From positions 1 through 64,000 of the forward strand of contig DASUXA010000044.1 of NCBI GenBank assembly GCA_036378155.1: a stretch of 64,000 nt of DNA, written 5' to 3'. Below the pieces are notes generated by a model. The model ran no database searches. It had not been told where the DNA came from and was given only the letters and a program-made list of their open reading frames with translations. This document shows positions 52,293 to 62,600 of this stretch, one piece after another. The position numbers and the translations under genes were made by a program. Origin of the DNA: DASUXA01 sp036378155. GTDB lineage: Bacteria; Actinomycetota; Actinomycetes; Mycobacteriales; Micromonosporaceae. The stretch's first letter is position 1; every line of letters starts with the position of its first letter.

Positions 52293-52847
52293 TCACCAGC
52301 GCCAGCGCCAGAAACGTCGCTGGTAGCGCACCTTGACCGTGGACGACTTGGCGTAGCCGCGGATCACCACGTGCAGCCCGCCTGACTCGGGTACACGGGT
52401 CTTCGTCGAACTGGACGCCAACTCGAGCTGGTCGAGCGACGCGGACGCGCCGGGCGGCAGGACAACGGTCACCGAGCTGGACTTGACCGCGAGCGACACC
52501 TCGACGGTCGGCGACGTGATCACTGCCTCGGTCAGATCCAGTTTGACGCCGGACGCCCGCGCTTCGACGGATACCTTGCTCGGCACCACCCACCGACCGG
52601 TCCGTTTCAGCGGCGACGAGCGCGACCGCAGGTCGAGCGTCTGCGGCACGGCAGGCGTGGGCAGATCCGCGGTGACCGACTCCAGTTCGGCATACGTACG
52701 CGCGGCCCACACCGCGCCGACCCGGTCCTCGAATTCGGTCAGGGTGAGTCGGCCCTCGCCGACGGCCCGGTGGAGCAGATCAGCCACCCGGTTCCGTTCG
52801 GCATCCGACACCCGCGTCTCGGGCCGCGGCACCAACTCTCCGGTCAC
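52293..52847 (-). CDS. DUF1707 protein with C-terminal beta domain
   Basis: A 184-residue protein. Residues 9-60 (RVSDAERNRVADLLHRAVGEGRLTLTEFEDRVGAVWAARTYAELESVTADLP) are a clear DUF1707 (SHOCT-like) domain. The C-terminal half is predicted beta-rich (VEVSLAVKSSSVTVVLPPG) and resembles the cell-wall-active antibiotic response domain often found with DUF1707. No membrane helix is seen. Start GTG at 52847, with a weak ribosome site. Confidence 0.8.
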   Translation of the reverse strand: MTGELVPRPETRVSDAERNRVADLLHRAVGEGRLTLTEFEDRVGAVWAARTYAELESVTADLPTPAVPQTLDLRSRSSPLKRTGRWVVPSKVSVEARASGVKLDLTEAVITSPTVEVSLAVKSSSVTVVLPPGASASLDQLELASSSTKTRVPESGGLHVVIRGYAKSSTVKVRYQRRFWRWRW

Positions 52848-53007
52848 CCGCTCAAGATACGACGGGGTCACCGCACCGGACACGCCCGCGGACCACCCGA
52901 GCTCCACCCACGCCGCCGTTTCGGCGACGCTGGCGCACGGTGCGAGGTCGGTCGGCCACCATCTAGCGTTGGATCGCCACAGCTCGCGGCACGGATAGGC
53001 GGCGCGG

Positions 53008-54276
53008 TTGAAGGACATGTTCGCGGCCCTGCGGGTACGCAACTTCCGGTTGTACTTCGCGGGGCAGTCGGTCAGCCTGGTCGGTACCTGGATGCAGGCT
53101 GTCGCCCAGTCCTGGCTGGTACTGGAGCTGACCGGGTCGGGTGCGGTGCTCGGGCTCGTGGTCGCCGCGCAGTTCCTGCCCGTGCTGTTCCTCGGCCCGT
53201 ACGGCGGACTGATCGCCGACCGCGCCGAGAAGCGTCGGCTGCTGACGACCACCCAGACCACCTTGGCGACGCTGGCGCTGCTGCTCGGGGTACTGACGGT
53301 GACGCACACCGTACGGCTGTGGATGGTCGTGGTGCTCGCTGTCGCCCTCGGCACGGTGAACGCCGTGGACAACCCGACCCGGCAGACGTTCGTACCGGAA
53401 GTGGTCGGGCCGCACCTGCTGCGCAACGCGGTGAGCCTGAACAGCGTGATGACCAACGCCGCGCGGGCGGTCGGGCCGGCGGTCGCCGGGATCCTGATCG
53501 CGGCGTTCGGCGTGGGCGTGTGCTTCCTCGCCAACGCGGCGAGCTTCGTCGCGGTGCTGTTCGCGCTGAGCCTCATGCGTACCGACCAGTTGATGCCCGC
53601 GCCGCCCGTGGTCCGTGCGCCGGGACAGCTCGTCGACGGGTTGCGCTATGTCCGGGGTACCGCCGGGCTGGTGGCGCCGCTGTGCATGATGGCGATCATC
53701 GGGACGCTCGCCTACGAGTTCCAGGTGGTGCTCCCGCTGCTCGCCCGTACCGGGCTGCACGGCGACGCCCGCACGTACGGCTTCATGACGTCGGCGATGG
53801 GGTTGGGCGCCGTGCTCGGCGGGCTTGCCATCGCCGCGTACGGGCGAGCCGGCGTGGTCCCGCTGGTCGGGGCGGCGGTCGGGTTCGGTGCGGCGCTCGT
53901 CGCCGCGACCCTCGCCCCGTCGCTGCCCGCCGAGTTGGTGGCGCTGGCGTTCGTCGGGGTGGGCAGCATCGCGTTCCTGGCGACCGGCAACACCACGCTG
54001 CAACTGGTCAGCGACCCGAGCTTCCGAGGTCGGGTGATGGCGCTGTGGTCGGTGACGTTCCTCGGCAGTACCCCCGTCGGCGGTCCCATCGTCGGCGCGG
54101 TCGCGCAGCACCTCGGACCACGCGCCGGGTTGGCGCTCGGCGCCGCCGCCTGCCTGGCTGCCGCCGCGCTCGGCGCCGCTGCCCTGTCCCGCATTCCCGC
54201 ACGTCATCGTTTTCTGGAACGGCGGGCTGCGCCGGCGCAACGTCCAGCGCCGGTCACCGAGGCGGACCGCGCCTAG
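53008..54276 (+). CDS. MFS transporter (EntS/MFS_3 type)
   Basis: A 422-residue, 12-helix MFS protein. N-terminal FAALRVRNFRLYFAGQSVSLVGTWMQAVAQSWLVLELTGS is the MFS_3 hallmark, as in the enterobactin exporter EntS. The loop motif is GGLIADRAEKRRLL. Substrate is unknown. The start may be TTG (53008, AGGCGG upstream) or ATG (53017). Confidence 0.85.
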   Translation: MKDMFAALRVRNFRLYFAGQSVSLVGTWMQAVAQSWLVLELTGSGAVLGLVVAAQFLPVLFLGPYGGLIADRAEKRRLLTTTQTTLATLALLLGVLTVTHTVRLWMVVVLAVALGTVNAVDNPTRQTFVPEVVGPHLLRNAVSLNSVMTNAARAVGPAVAGILIAAFGVGVCFLANAASFVAVLFALSLMRTDQLMPAPPVVRAPGQLVDGLRYVRGTAGLVAPLCMMAIIGTLAYEFQVVLPLLARTGLHGDARTYGFMTSAMGLGAVLGGLAIAAYGRAGVVPLVGAAVGFGAALVAATLAPSLPAELVALAFVGVGSIAFLATGNTTLQLVSDPSFRGRVMALWSVTFLGSTPVGGPIVGAVAQHLGPRAGLALGAAACLAAAALGAAALSRIPARHRFLERRAAPAQRPAPVTEADRA

Positions 54277-54514
54277 GGCTCGTATCGACGTAGGTCATCG
54301 CGCCTGGCGACGACACGGCGGTTGTCGGGTGGGCACGCGGTGAGGACTTGAGGGTCCCTCGAGCGGGTGAACCCACGATGGCGCCGCACGGCTCCGGTCA
54401 GCGGCGTAGAGATCCGGTCGGTGGTCGATAACGGTACGTAACCACGACCGCCGGACGCCGCCGGGCACCGCGCGTTCACGAACTTTATCACAACAATCAC
54501 ATCTGGACGGACGC

Positions 54515-55117
54515 ATGCTGATCAAAGCCCTTGACACCCGATTAGCCGGTACGTCCGTACCGGCTGCCAAGCCCATCGACCGCCGGCGTCTGCTGGCGCT
54601 CGCCGGTGGCGCCGCTGTCGCCGGCCTCGCCGGCGCCGCCGTCGCCGGCGCTTCCGCCGCCGTCGCGGCGCCGGCGACTGATCCCCGCCCGGAACCCCGT
54701 CTGGTACGGCTGTGGGCGCAGGCGTGGAACACCGGCGACGCCGATCTGATGGCATCGCTGTTCACCCCGGACGGTACCTACATCGACCATGCCTTCCAGG
54801 CGACCTTCCAGGGCCGCGACGGCATCCGGATGTCCGTCATGTTCACGCTGCTCGGCGTGCCCGATGCCCGCGTCGTCGTCAACGAGGCGGTGCAAGCCGG
54901 CGACCGCGCCGTGGCACGCTGGACGTTCTCCGGTACGTACGCCACCGTCGAACCGTTCACGGCGGGCGACCCCCGCGGCCGATCCTTCTCCGTGCCGGTG
55001 CTGTCGTACTTCACCCTCGCCGGCGACCACATCGCCAGCATCGAGGAGTTCTACAACCTCGCGGACCTGATGCGGCAGCTGGGTCTGCCGGTGGCGTACA
55101 TGCCTCGACCGGCGTGA
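54515..55117 (+). CDS. Secreted SnoaL/NTF2-like protein with Tat signal
   Basis: A 200-residue protein. A Tat-type signal (IDRRRLLALAGGAAVAGLAGAAVAGASAAVAAPA) is followed by a 140-residue SnoaL-like cone fold: LWAQAWNTGDADLMASLFTPDGTYIDHA, DGIRMSVMF, WTFSGTY and IASIEEFYNLADLMRQLG. The pocket Asp and His-type residues suggest ligand binding or a small isomerase/hydrolase, but the role is unknown. Before it lies a 238-bp gap with nothing recognisable. Confidence 0.82.
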   Translation: MLIKALDTRLAGTSVPAAKPIDRRRLLALAGGAAVAGLAGAAVAGASAAVAAPATDPRPEPRLVRLWAQAWNTGDADLMASLFTPDGTYIDHAFQATFQGRDGIRMSVMFTLLGVPDARVVVNEAVQAGDRAVARWTFSGTYATVEPFTAGDPRGRSFSVPVLSYFTLAGDHIASIEEFYNLADLMRQLGLPVAYMPRPA

Positions 55118-55169
55118 CATCGCCGGGTCCCGCTCAGCGGCGAACGAGCGGGTCCCGCTGGCGCCGGGT

Positions 55170-56432
55170 TCACCCGGTCCACTCCCGCCGGATCGGGTGG
55201 GCCGGGGCGGTCCCGCGCAGCGCCACGGTGAGCAGCACGGTACCGGCGGTCAGGGCGCCCGCCGCGAGCGTGACGAGCGGCCAGCCGCCGGTACTCCACT
55301 CGGTACCGGCGAGCCCGCCGAACACCGACGCGCCCAGGTAGTACGCCACCAGGTACATCGCGGACGCCTGCCCGGCGCCGCCGCCGGTGGCGTGCGCCCG
55401 GGCGGCGACCCAGCCGCTGGCGAGGCTGTGCGTGGCGAAGAACCCGAAGGTGATCAGGGCGGTACCGGCGACCAGGGCGGGCAGCGGTCGCGCCAGGGTG
55501 GCGGCGAGCCCGACGCCGATGACGAGCGCGGCGAACGGGGCGGTCCGCCGTCGCCCGTACCGCTCGGCGACCCGACCCGCCAACGCCGAACCGAGCGAGC
55601 CGATCGGGTACACCAGGAACACCAGCCCAGCCGCCGCGCCGAGCTCGTACGGCGGGGCGGCGAGGCGGAAGCCGAGCGCGTTGTACACCGCGACCATGGT
55701 CCCCATGAGGGTGGCTCCGACGGCGTAGAGCCCGAGCTGCACCGGGTCGCGCAGCAGCCGGACGGTGATCGCGGTCAGCGCCCGGCGCGACGGCGGTACC
55801 GGGCGGAAGTTCGCCGACGGCGGCAGCAGCCGTGCCATGACCGCCACACATCCGAGACACAGCAGGGCGACCGCCCCGAGCGCGACCCGCCAGCCGACGT
55901 CGACCAGCGCCCCGGCGAGCAGCCGTCCCACCATGCCGCCGATCGCGGTACCGGCGATGTACTGCCCGGTCGCGCGGGTGTGCGAACCGCCGTGGACCTC
56001 TTCGCGCAGGTACGCCATCGCCACGGCAGGCAGCCCGGCGAGCGCGAATCCCTGGGCGGCGCGCAGGATCAGCAGGACGGTCCAGCTCGGCGCGACCGCC
56101 GCGCCGAGCCCGAGCAGCCCGGACACCAGTACCGAGCCGCGCATGAACGCGGTGCGACCCAGCGCGTCGGACAGCGGACCGACGAACGGCATGCCGGCGG
56201 CGAGACCGAGGGTCGACACGGACAGGGTCAACGCGGCGGACCCGGCGGACACATGCCAACTGGCGGCGAGCAGCGGCAGCAGCGGCTGCGGGCTGTACAG
56301 GGTCGCGAACGTCGCCACCCCCGCCAGCAGCAGCGCCGTGGTCAACCGGCGGAACCCGGCTTCGCCGACCCGGTACCCGGGTTCGGATTCGTCGTCCGGG
56401 CAGGCGGCATCCACGGTCGAGGCAAGGGTCAC
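55170..56432 (-). CDS. MFS transporter (YnfM/DHA1-like)
   Basis: A 420-residue, 12-helix MFS exporter. FATLYSPQPLLPLLAASWHVSAGSAALTLSVSTLGLAAGMPFVGPLSDALGR is typical of the YnfM/YdhP branch. It is divergent from a LysR regulator that probably controls it. I used the GTG at 56432; an ATG at 56504 in the same frame would overlap the regulator start and is unlikely. Confidence 0.85.
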   Translation of the reverse strand: MTLASTVDAACPDDESEPGYRVGEAGFRRLTTALLLAGVATFATLYSPQPLLPLLAASWHVSAGSAALTLSVSTLGLAAGMPFVGPLSDALGRTAFMRGSVLVSGLLGLGAAVAPSWTVLLILRAAQGFALAGLPAVAMAYLREEVHGGSHTRATGQYIAGTAIGGMVGRLLAGALVDVGWRVALGAVALLCLGCVAVMARLLPPSANFRPVPPSRRALTAITVRLLRDPVQLGLYAVGATLMGTMVAVYNALGFRLAAPPYELGAAAGLVFLVYPIGSLGSALAGRVAERYGRRRTAPFAALVIGVGLAATLARPLPALVAGTALITFGFFATHSLASGWVAARAHATGGGAGQASAMYLVAYYLGASVFGGLAGTEWSTGGWPLVTLAAGALTAGTVLLTVALRGTAPAHPIRREWTG

Positions 56433-56489
56433 CGGACCAGTCTGTGCCGCCGGTACCGATGTGAAAAATGACGATAGCGCGGTACGTTG

Positions 56490-56504
56490 ATGCGTCGGGT
56501 GCAT
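56490..56504. promoter_or_regulatory. LysR-type T-N11-A box between MFS gene and lysR-like gene
   Basis: ATGCGTCGGGTGCAT is an interrupted palindrome (ATGC-N7-GCAT) of the T-N11-A form bound by LysR regulators. It stands just before the regulator start, in the space shared with the divergent MFS gene. Confidence 0.55.
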
Positions 56505-56526
56505 GAGCAGGGGCGGGGTGGCGGCG

Positions 56527-57447
56527 GTGAACACCGAGGAACTGCGCTGGTTTCTGACGGTCGCGGACACCGAGCACGTCACCGAGGCGGCGGCGGTCCT
56601 GCACGTCAGCCAGTCGACGCTGTCCCGCGCGCTCGGTCGGGTGGAACGGGAGTTCGGCGCGCCGCTGTTCGACCGCCAGGGGCGCCGGCTGCGGCTGAAC
56701 CGGTACGGCGAACTGGTGCGCGAACGTGCCGCTCGGGCGCTCGCCGAACTCGCCGACGCCCGCCACGGCGTTCAGGCGCTCGCCGACCCGGACTCCGGGC
56801 AGGTACGACTCGCGTTCCTGCACTCGTTCGGACCGTGGCTGGTACCGGCGCTGCTGCGCGAGTTCCGGGCCGCCGCGCCGGGCGTCCGTTTCGTACTGCG
56901 GCAGGACTACCACGACGCGCTCGTCGCCGCGCTGCGCGCCGGCGAGGCTGATCTCGCGCTGACCAGTCCACGCCCTGCCGACCGGGACATCGGGTGGTAC
57001 GGACTGGGCGAGGAGAAACTGTGTCTCGCCGTACCGCCCGGTCACCGGCTCGCGACCCGCAGACGCCTGCGGCTGTCGGACGCGGCGGAGGAGCCGTTCG
57101 TCATGCTCTCGCCGATCACCGAACTGCGTCGGCTCACCGACGAGCTGTGCCGCCGCGCCGGGTTCACCCCCACGATCGCCTTCGAGAGCGCCGAACTCGC
57201 CACCGTACGCGGTCTGGTCGCCGCCGGTCTCGGGGTGGCGGTGTCGCCGCTGCCCAGCCCCGTCGGCGACCTGACGACCACGGCGCTGCCGCTGTCGTGG
57301 ACGGGCGCCGCCGAACCCGGCGGACCCGTGTACCTGCCGCTCACCGACCGGCAGGCGCGGCGCGCCCTCGGGCTGGCGTGGCCGGCGTCGCGCGAGCGGT
57401 CCCCCGCCGTGGAGCGGTTCCGGCGGTACGTGGCTCGCGACGAGTGA
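56527..57447 (+). CDS. LysR-family transcriptional regulator
   Basis: A 306-residue LTTR. The HTH reads ELRWFLTVADTEHVTEAAAVLHVSQSTLSRALGRVEREFGAPLFDR. The effector domain is complete (VRLAFLHSFGPWLVPALLREFRAAAPGVRF; GLVAAGLGVAVSPLP). I chose the GTG at 56527 because an ATG at 56503 falls inside the T-N11-A box. It most likely governs the divergent MFS exporter. Confidence 0.88.
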   Translation: MNTEELRWFLTVADTEHVTEAAAVLHVSQSTLSRALGRVEREFGAPLFDRQGRRLRLNRYGELVRERAARALAELADARHGVQALADPDSGQVRLAFLHSFGPWLVPALLREFRAAAPGVRFVLRQDYHDALVAALRAGEADLALTSPRPADRDIGWYGLGEEKLCLAVPPGHRLATRRRLRLSDAAEEPFVMLSPITELRRLTDELCRRAGFTPTIAFESAELATVRGLVAAGLGVAVSPLPSPVGDLTTTALPLSWTGAAEPGGPVYLPLTDRQARRALGLAWPASRERSPAVERFRRYVARDE

Positions 57448-57563
57448 ACGATCACGCTCCCGGTCTGTGGTACGGGAAGCGAGATCGTCTTGTCACGCCG
57501 GGGTCTGTTTGGCAAGTTGGTGGCTCGGATGTCCACAGGGGAGCGTGGCGGGGAGGCGGCAGG

Positions 57564-58139
57564 GTGACGGTCGGCGGTACAGCGACCGATCTTCAGGCCC
57601 TGGTCGCCCGGCATTTCGTCGCGCAGGCCAGCCGCCCGGTCGAACTCCGCGACGTCGCGGTGGACACGCTGCGCCCCGAACAGCGCTGCCTGCTCGCCAC
57701 CGACGGCATGGTGAGCACCACCCTTGAGACGTACCACCTCGAGCCGGTCGTGGCGCATCCGATCAGCCAGGACGACGTGCCGGTACCCCGCCCGCAGGCG
57801 GACTGGCTCGACGTGCCGGAGGCGACGGTCGTGCTGCGCCGACGGGTGGTGATCCGGGGACAGGACTCCGGCGTCGCGTACGTCGCGGCGGAATCGTTGC
57901 TCGTACCGTCCCGGCTGCCGCACGGCTTCGGGCCCGGCATCGGGCGTTTCCCGTCCGGACTCGGCGCGGCGCTCGCCGCCACCGGTATCGAGAGCCGACG
58001 CGAGTTGCTGTGGTTCGGCGCGGCGACCCTGCCCGAGTGGTACCCGACGCCGGTCCCCGGCAGATTGCCGCAGCGCACCTACCGGGTGATCCACCGCGGC
58101 GAACCGATTTCGTTGATCACGGAGAGCTTCCTGCGGTGA
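57564..58139 (+). CDS. Chorismate pyruvate-lyase-like protein (DUF98, PF01947 type)
   Basis: A 191-residue protein. Conserved segments are CLLATDGMVSTTLETYHLEPVVAHPISQ, VVLRRRVVIRGQDSGVAYVAAESLLVPSRLP and ALAATGIESRRELLWFG, which are the DUF98 chorismate lyase pattern. The best known relative is mycobacterial Rv2949c, which makes p-hydroxybenzoate for phenolic glycolipids. GGGAGG precedes the GTG at 57564. Its stop overlaps the acyl-AMP ligase start, so it likely makes the aromatic starter for the PKS that follows (inference). Confidence 0.8.
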   Translation: MTVGGTATDLQALVARHFVAQASRPVELRDVAVDTLRPEQRCLLATDGMVSTTLETYHLEPVVAHPISQDDVPVPRPQADWLDVPEATVVLRRRVVIRGQDSGVAYVAAESLLVPSRLPHGFGPGIGRFPSGLGAALAATGIESRRELLWFGAATLPEWYPTPVPGRLPQRTYRVIHRGEPISLITESFLR

Positions 58140-59668
58140 CCCGGTCCACCGAACTCGAACAGTTGACCACTGCCGTCGCGCGGGTCGCCGACGTCGATCC
58201 CGCGCGCGTCGCGGTGCGCGGTACGGACGGCGAGGTCAGCTACGGCGAACTGCGCGACCTGCTGACCGAGGCGGCGTCGCGACCGGTCGTCGGCGAATGC
58301 CTGCTGCCGGTGTCCGGGACGGCGTCCGATGTGGTGGCGCTGCTGACCGGCGCGGTCGCCGGTCGGAGCGTCCTGGTGTTCGACGAGCGGACCACCGCCT
58401 GGGAACGCGAGCGAGCCGCGGCGCTCACCCCCGGCGACGACGACCCGGACCGACCGCAGTGGCTGGCGCTGTGCACGTCGGGTACCTCCGGGCTGCCGAA
58501 GGTGGTGCCGCTGCGCTGGCGTACCGACGTGCTGCCCAACGCGCTCGCGTTCGCCGAAGCCGCCGGGTACCGCGACGACGACGTGGTGTGGTGCGGCACG
58601 CCGCTGCACCACCGGTACTGCCTTGCCGCCGGGGTGCTCGGCGGGCTGCTGTCCGGATCGACGTTGCTGCTGGTACCGGGCATGCTCGGTCCCGCCGAGT
58701 TCGCCCGGCGGCTACGAGACGAGCGGGTGACGATCCTGCTGTCCGTGCCGTACCTGTACGGGTTCTACGCGCAGGAACTGGCTCGCGACCCGGACACCGT
58801 GCGCGGACTGGCGCTGCGCCGCTGCGTCGCGGCGGGCGAACCGCTGCCGGAGCAGGTGGCGACCGCCTGGCGCGCGGCGACCGGGCTGACGCTGCTGTCG
58901 CACCTCGGCAGTACCGAGGACGGGCAACTCACCCTCGGTCGGGGTGAGCCGGACGAGGGCGTGGGGCTGCCGCTCGCCGACGCCGAGATCCGGGTGGACG
59001 CCGACGGGGTGATCGCCGTGCGTCGACGTACCCGACCGGTGGACGACGGCGACCTGTTCCGGGTGCCGGGGCGCGGACCGGACGGGTGGCGGCGTACCGG
59101 CGACGTCGGGTACCTCGACGAGCGGGGCAACGTCCACATCACCGGGCGGTCCACCGATCGGCTGAACGTCGCGGGGAAGAAGGTCGACCCGGTGGAGGTG
59201 GAACAGGCGTTGCGGATGTGTCCGGGCGTGTCCGACTGCGTGGTCGTCGGGGTACCCGGACCGACCGGCGACGAACTGGTGGGCTTCGTCGTCGCCGGTA
59301 CCCCGAGTGATGCTGATCTGCGTCGCCACCTCGGCGAACTGCTGTCCCCGCACAAGGTTCCCCGGCGCTTCATCCGGCTGGACCGGGTACCCCGGACCCG
59401 AACCGGCAAGCCCCAACGCGGCGTCCTCGTGGCCGGGTTGCTCGCACCTGCGTCGGCGTCGTCTGGACTGAGGAGCGCAGCGACGAGGGAAGACGGCGCC
59501 TGTGAGGCGCGGGTGCCTGCGTCGGCGGAGGCCGGCGCCAAAGTTGACGCACCTGCGTCGGCGTGGTCTGGACTGAGGAGCGCAGCGACGAGGGAAGACG
59601 GCGCCTGTGAGGCGCGGGTGCCCGCGCCGGCGGAGGCCGGCGCCAACGATAGGAGCATCAACCGATGA
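58136..59668 (+). CDS. Acyl/aryl-AMP ligase (ANL family) with repeat-derived C-terminal tail
   Basis: A 510-residue adenylating enzyme. The P-loop-like A3 motif is LCTSGTSGLPKVVPL; later motifs are SHLGSTEDGQ, WRRTGDVGYLDERGNVHITGRSTDRLNVAGKKVDPVEVE and RTRTGKPQR with the catalytic Lys. The normal enzyme should end near residue 440 (RGVLVAGL). The last ~70 residues come from two tandem copies of the dispersed repeat. No carrier domain is fused, unlike FadD22. By context it activates p-hydroxybenzoate or a similar acid. Confidence 0.85.
   Translation: MTRSTELEQLTTAVARVADVDPARVAVRGTDGEVSYGELRDLLTEAASRPVVGECLLPVSGTASDVVALLTGAVAGRSVLVFDERTTAWERERAAALTPGDDDPDRPQWLALCTSGTSGLPKVVPLRWRTDVLPNALAFAEAAGYRDDDVVWCGTPLHHRYCLAAGVLGGLLSGSTLLLVPGMLGPAEFARRLRDERVTILLSVPYLYGFYAQELARDPDTVRGLALRRCVAAGEPLPEQVATAWRAATGLTLLSHLGSTEDGQLTLGRGEPDEGVGLPLADAEIRVDADGVIAVRRRTRPVDDGDLFRVPGRGPDGWRRTGDVGYLDERGNVHITGRSTDRLNVAGKKVDPVEVEQALRMCPGVSDCVVVGVPGPTGDELVGFVVAGTPSDADLRRHLGELLSPHKVPRRFIRLDRVPRTRTGKPQRGVLVAGLLAPASASSGLRSAATREDGACEARVPASAEAGAKVDAPASAWSGLRSAATREDGACEARVPAPAEAGANDRSINR
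59443..59652 (+). repeat. Two tandem 105-bp units of the dispersed repeat in the ligase gene
   Basis: Units start at 59443 and 59548 and differ at only three positions over about 97 bp before diverging at the end. Cores lie at 59455-59540 and 59560-59645. Each is read as SGLRSAATREDGACEARVPA, in the same frame as the narG copy. Each ends in a GCCGGCG-type hairpin; the second also has GCGCCGGC-gga. The ribosome site of the PKS (AGGAG, 59651-59655) follows at once. Confidence 0.9.
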
Positions 59669-62600
59669 CCGGTGACCACGCTCGGTCGGATGCGGCACGG
59701 CGACCCGAGCCGATCGCTGTCGTCGGCATGGCTGCCCGGTTTCCCGGTGCGCGTTCGGTCGACGAGTTCTGGCGCAACCTGGTCGACGGCGTGGAGTCGG
59801 TGCGCCGGTTCAGCGTCGAGGAGCAGATCGCGGCGGGGGTACCCGAGGATGCGGCCCGCCAGCCGGGTTTCGTCGCGGCGGCGTCGGTCCTCGACGACAT
59901 CGACCTGTTCGAGCCGGCGTTTTTCGGGCTGAGCCCGCGCGAGGCGGAACTGCGCGACCCGCAGCAGCGGCTGTTCCTGGAGATTGCGCACGAGACTGTG
60001 GAGAACGCGGGGTACGACCCGTGGCGGTACCCGGATCGGATCGGGGTGTTCGCGGGTGTCGGTACGAACGGGTATCTCCAGCACCATCTCGCGCCGCCGG
60101 CGTTCACCGCGAACGCGGAGGGCATGTCCCTGGGTATCGGCAACGACCACGACTTCGTGTCGACCGTGGTGTCGTGGGCGTTGAACCTGCGCGGACCGAG
60201 CATGACGATCAACTGCGCGTGCTCGACGGGGCTGGTCGCGGTACACGCCGCGTGTGCGGCGCTGCGCGCCGGCGACTGCGAGATGGCGCTGGCCGGGGCG
60301 TCGAACGTGCTGGTTCCGCACGGCTTCGGTTACCTGTACCAGCCGGGCGGGGTGCTGTCCTCGGACGGGCACTGCCGCGCGTTCGACGCCGACGCCGACG
60401 GCACGATCTGGGGCAGCGGGGCGGGTGCGGTGCTGCTGAAGCCGCTGAGCAGCGCGCTGCGTGACGGCGACACGGTGTACGCGACGATTCTCGGTTCGGC
60501 GGTCAACAACGACGGTTCGAAAAGCAGCTTCACCGCGCCGAGCGAGGCGGGACAGCGGGCGGTGGTGGCAGCCGCGCTCGACGCGGCGGGCGTCGACCCG
60601 CGCAGCGTCGGGTACGTCGAGGCGCACGGCACGGGTACCGCGCTGGGCGACCCGATGGAGGTGGCGGCGCTGTCCGAGGTGTACGGGCGGGACGCGACCC
60701 ACGCGGGCTGGTGCGCGCTGGGCGCGGTGAAGACGAACATCGGGCATCTGATCAGCGCCGCTGGCATCGCCGGGTTGATCAAGGCGGTGCTCACCGTGTA
60801 CCACGGGTTGATCCCGCCCACCTTGCACTACCGGCGTCCGAATCCCCGGATCGACTTCGCGCACAGCCCGTTCAAGGTCGCCGCGACGCTGACGCCGTGG
60901 CGCGGCAGCGGTCCCCGACGGGCCGGGGTCAGCGCGTTCGGCATCGGCGGTACCAACGCGCATGTCCTCGCCGAACAGCCGCCGCCGGTCGCCCCGCGCC
61001 CCGGCAGCACCGGTCCGGTGCTGCTGCCGATGTCCGCCCGTACCGACACCGCGCTGCGCGAGGTCGTCACCGGGCTGGGCGAGCACCTGTCCGAACACGA
61101 CCAGATCGACATCGGGGACGTCGGGTTCACCCTGCAGGTGGGGCGTCGCCAGTTGAGCCATCGCGCGTTCGTGGTCGCGTCGGACCCGTACGAGGCGGCG
61201 TACACGTTGACCGAGGGCGCGTCGGGCGGCTCGCGGCTGCGGGTCGGTCGGGCTGCGCCGAATCCGCCCGGCGTCGCGTTCCTGTTCTCCGGGCAGGGCA
61301 GCCAGCACGTCGGTATGGGTCGCGGGCTGTACCAGCGGTACCCGGTGTTCCGCGACGCCGTCGACGAGTGCGCCGACCTGCTGCGCGGCCACCTCGACCT
61401 GGATCTGCGCGAGGCGTTGTACACCGGCGGGGTCGACCTCGACCAGACCCGGCTGACCCAGCCGGCGCTGTTCGTCGTCGAGTACGCGTTGGCGCGACTG
61501 TGGCAGTCGTGGGGCGTGCACCCGACCGCGATGGTCGGTCACAGCATCGGCGAGTACGTCGCCGCCTGCCTCGCCGGGGTGTTCACCCTGCCCGACGCGG
61601 TGCGCGTGGTGGCGGCACGGGGGCGGCTGATGCAGTCGATGCCGGTCGGGGCGATGCTCGCGGTACCGCTGGACGAGGAGAAACTGCGCGCGCTGCTGCC
61701 CGCGACGCTGGATCTCGCCGCGGTCAACGCGCCGGGGCGGTGCGTCGTCGCCGGTCCGACCGCCGAGGTCGAGGTGTTCGCCGCCGAGTTGCGTGGGCGG
61801 GGTGTGGCGTCGACGGTGCTGCGTACCTCGCACGCGTTCCACTCCGCGATGATGGAGCCGATCCTCGGCGCGTACACCGAGGTGCTGTCCGGGGTCACCC
61901 TGCGCCCGCCGCAGGTGCGGTTCCTGTCCAATGTGACCGGCGACTGGATCACCGACGCGCAGGCGACCAGTCCCCGGTACTGGGCGGAGCACCTGCGTTC
62001 CACGGTGCGTTTCGCGGACTGCGCCGCGCGGCTACTCGAGGGCGGGAACAGCCCGGCTCTGGTCGAGGTCGGCCCCGGTCGTACCCTCGTCGACCTGGTC
62101 CGGGTGGGGTACCAGGGCGACGCGCTGATCGTGCCCAGCCTGCCGAGGCCCCGCGAGGCGTCGGCGGACGCGGACCTGGCGACGGTACTGACCGCGGTGG
62201 GCGAGGCGTGGCTGCGCGGCGTCGAGGTGGACTGGCATGCGCTCGCCGACCCGGGTCGCCGCCGGGTACCGCTGCCGACCTACCCGTTCGAGCGCAAGCG
62301 GTACTGGGTCGAACGGGGCGCGGACCAGCCCCGCGAGCGGTCCCGCCTCGGTCCGCTGCCGTTGGAGGACTGGTTCGAGGTGCCCGGTTGGCGGCAGGCG
62401 ACGGTACCGGCGGTCGCCGCCGACGCGCTGACCGGCGAACGGGTGCTGCTGCTGTGCCCCGACGACCCTGCCGGGGACCTGCTCGCCGACGCGCTGGTCG
62501 AGCGGGGCGCGACGCTGGTACGGGTCCGGATCGGTACCGGGTACGACCGACCGCGACCCGACCTGTTCACCGTGGACCCGACGTCGCGTGACGACCATGC

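Noticed and set aside
55118..55169. Possible terminator between the SnoaL-like and MFS genes
   Set aside because: Two cgggtcccgct-like segments pair only partly (central mismatches), so I did not list it as a feature.
58765..61992. Very long minus-strand open frame opposite ligase and PKS
   Set aside because: It is the antisense shadow of GC-rich coding DNA; its translation is Arg/Pro/Gln-rich without any domain, while the plus strand has clear KS and AT motifs.
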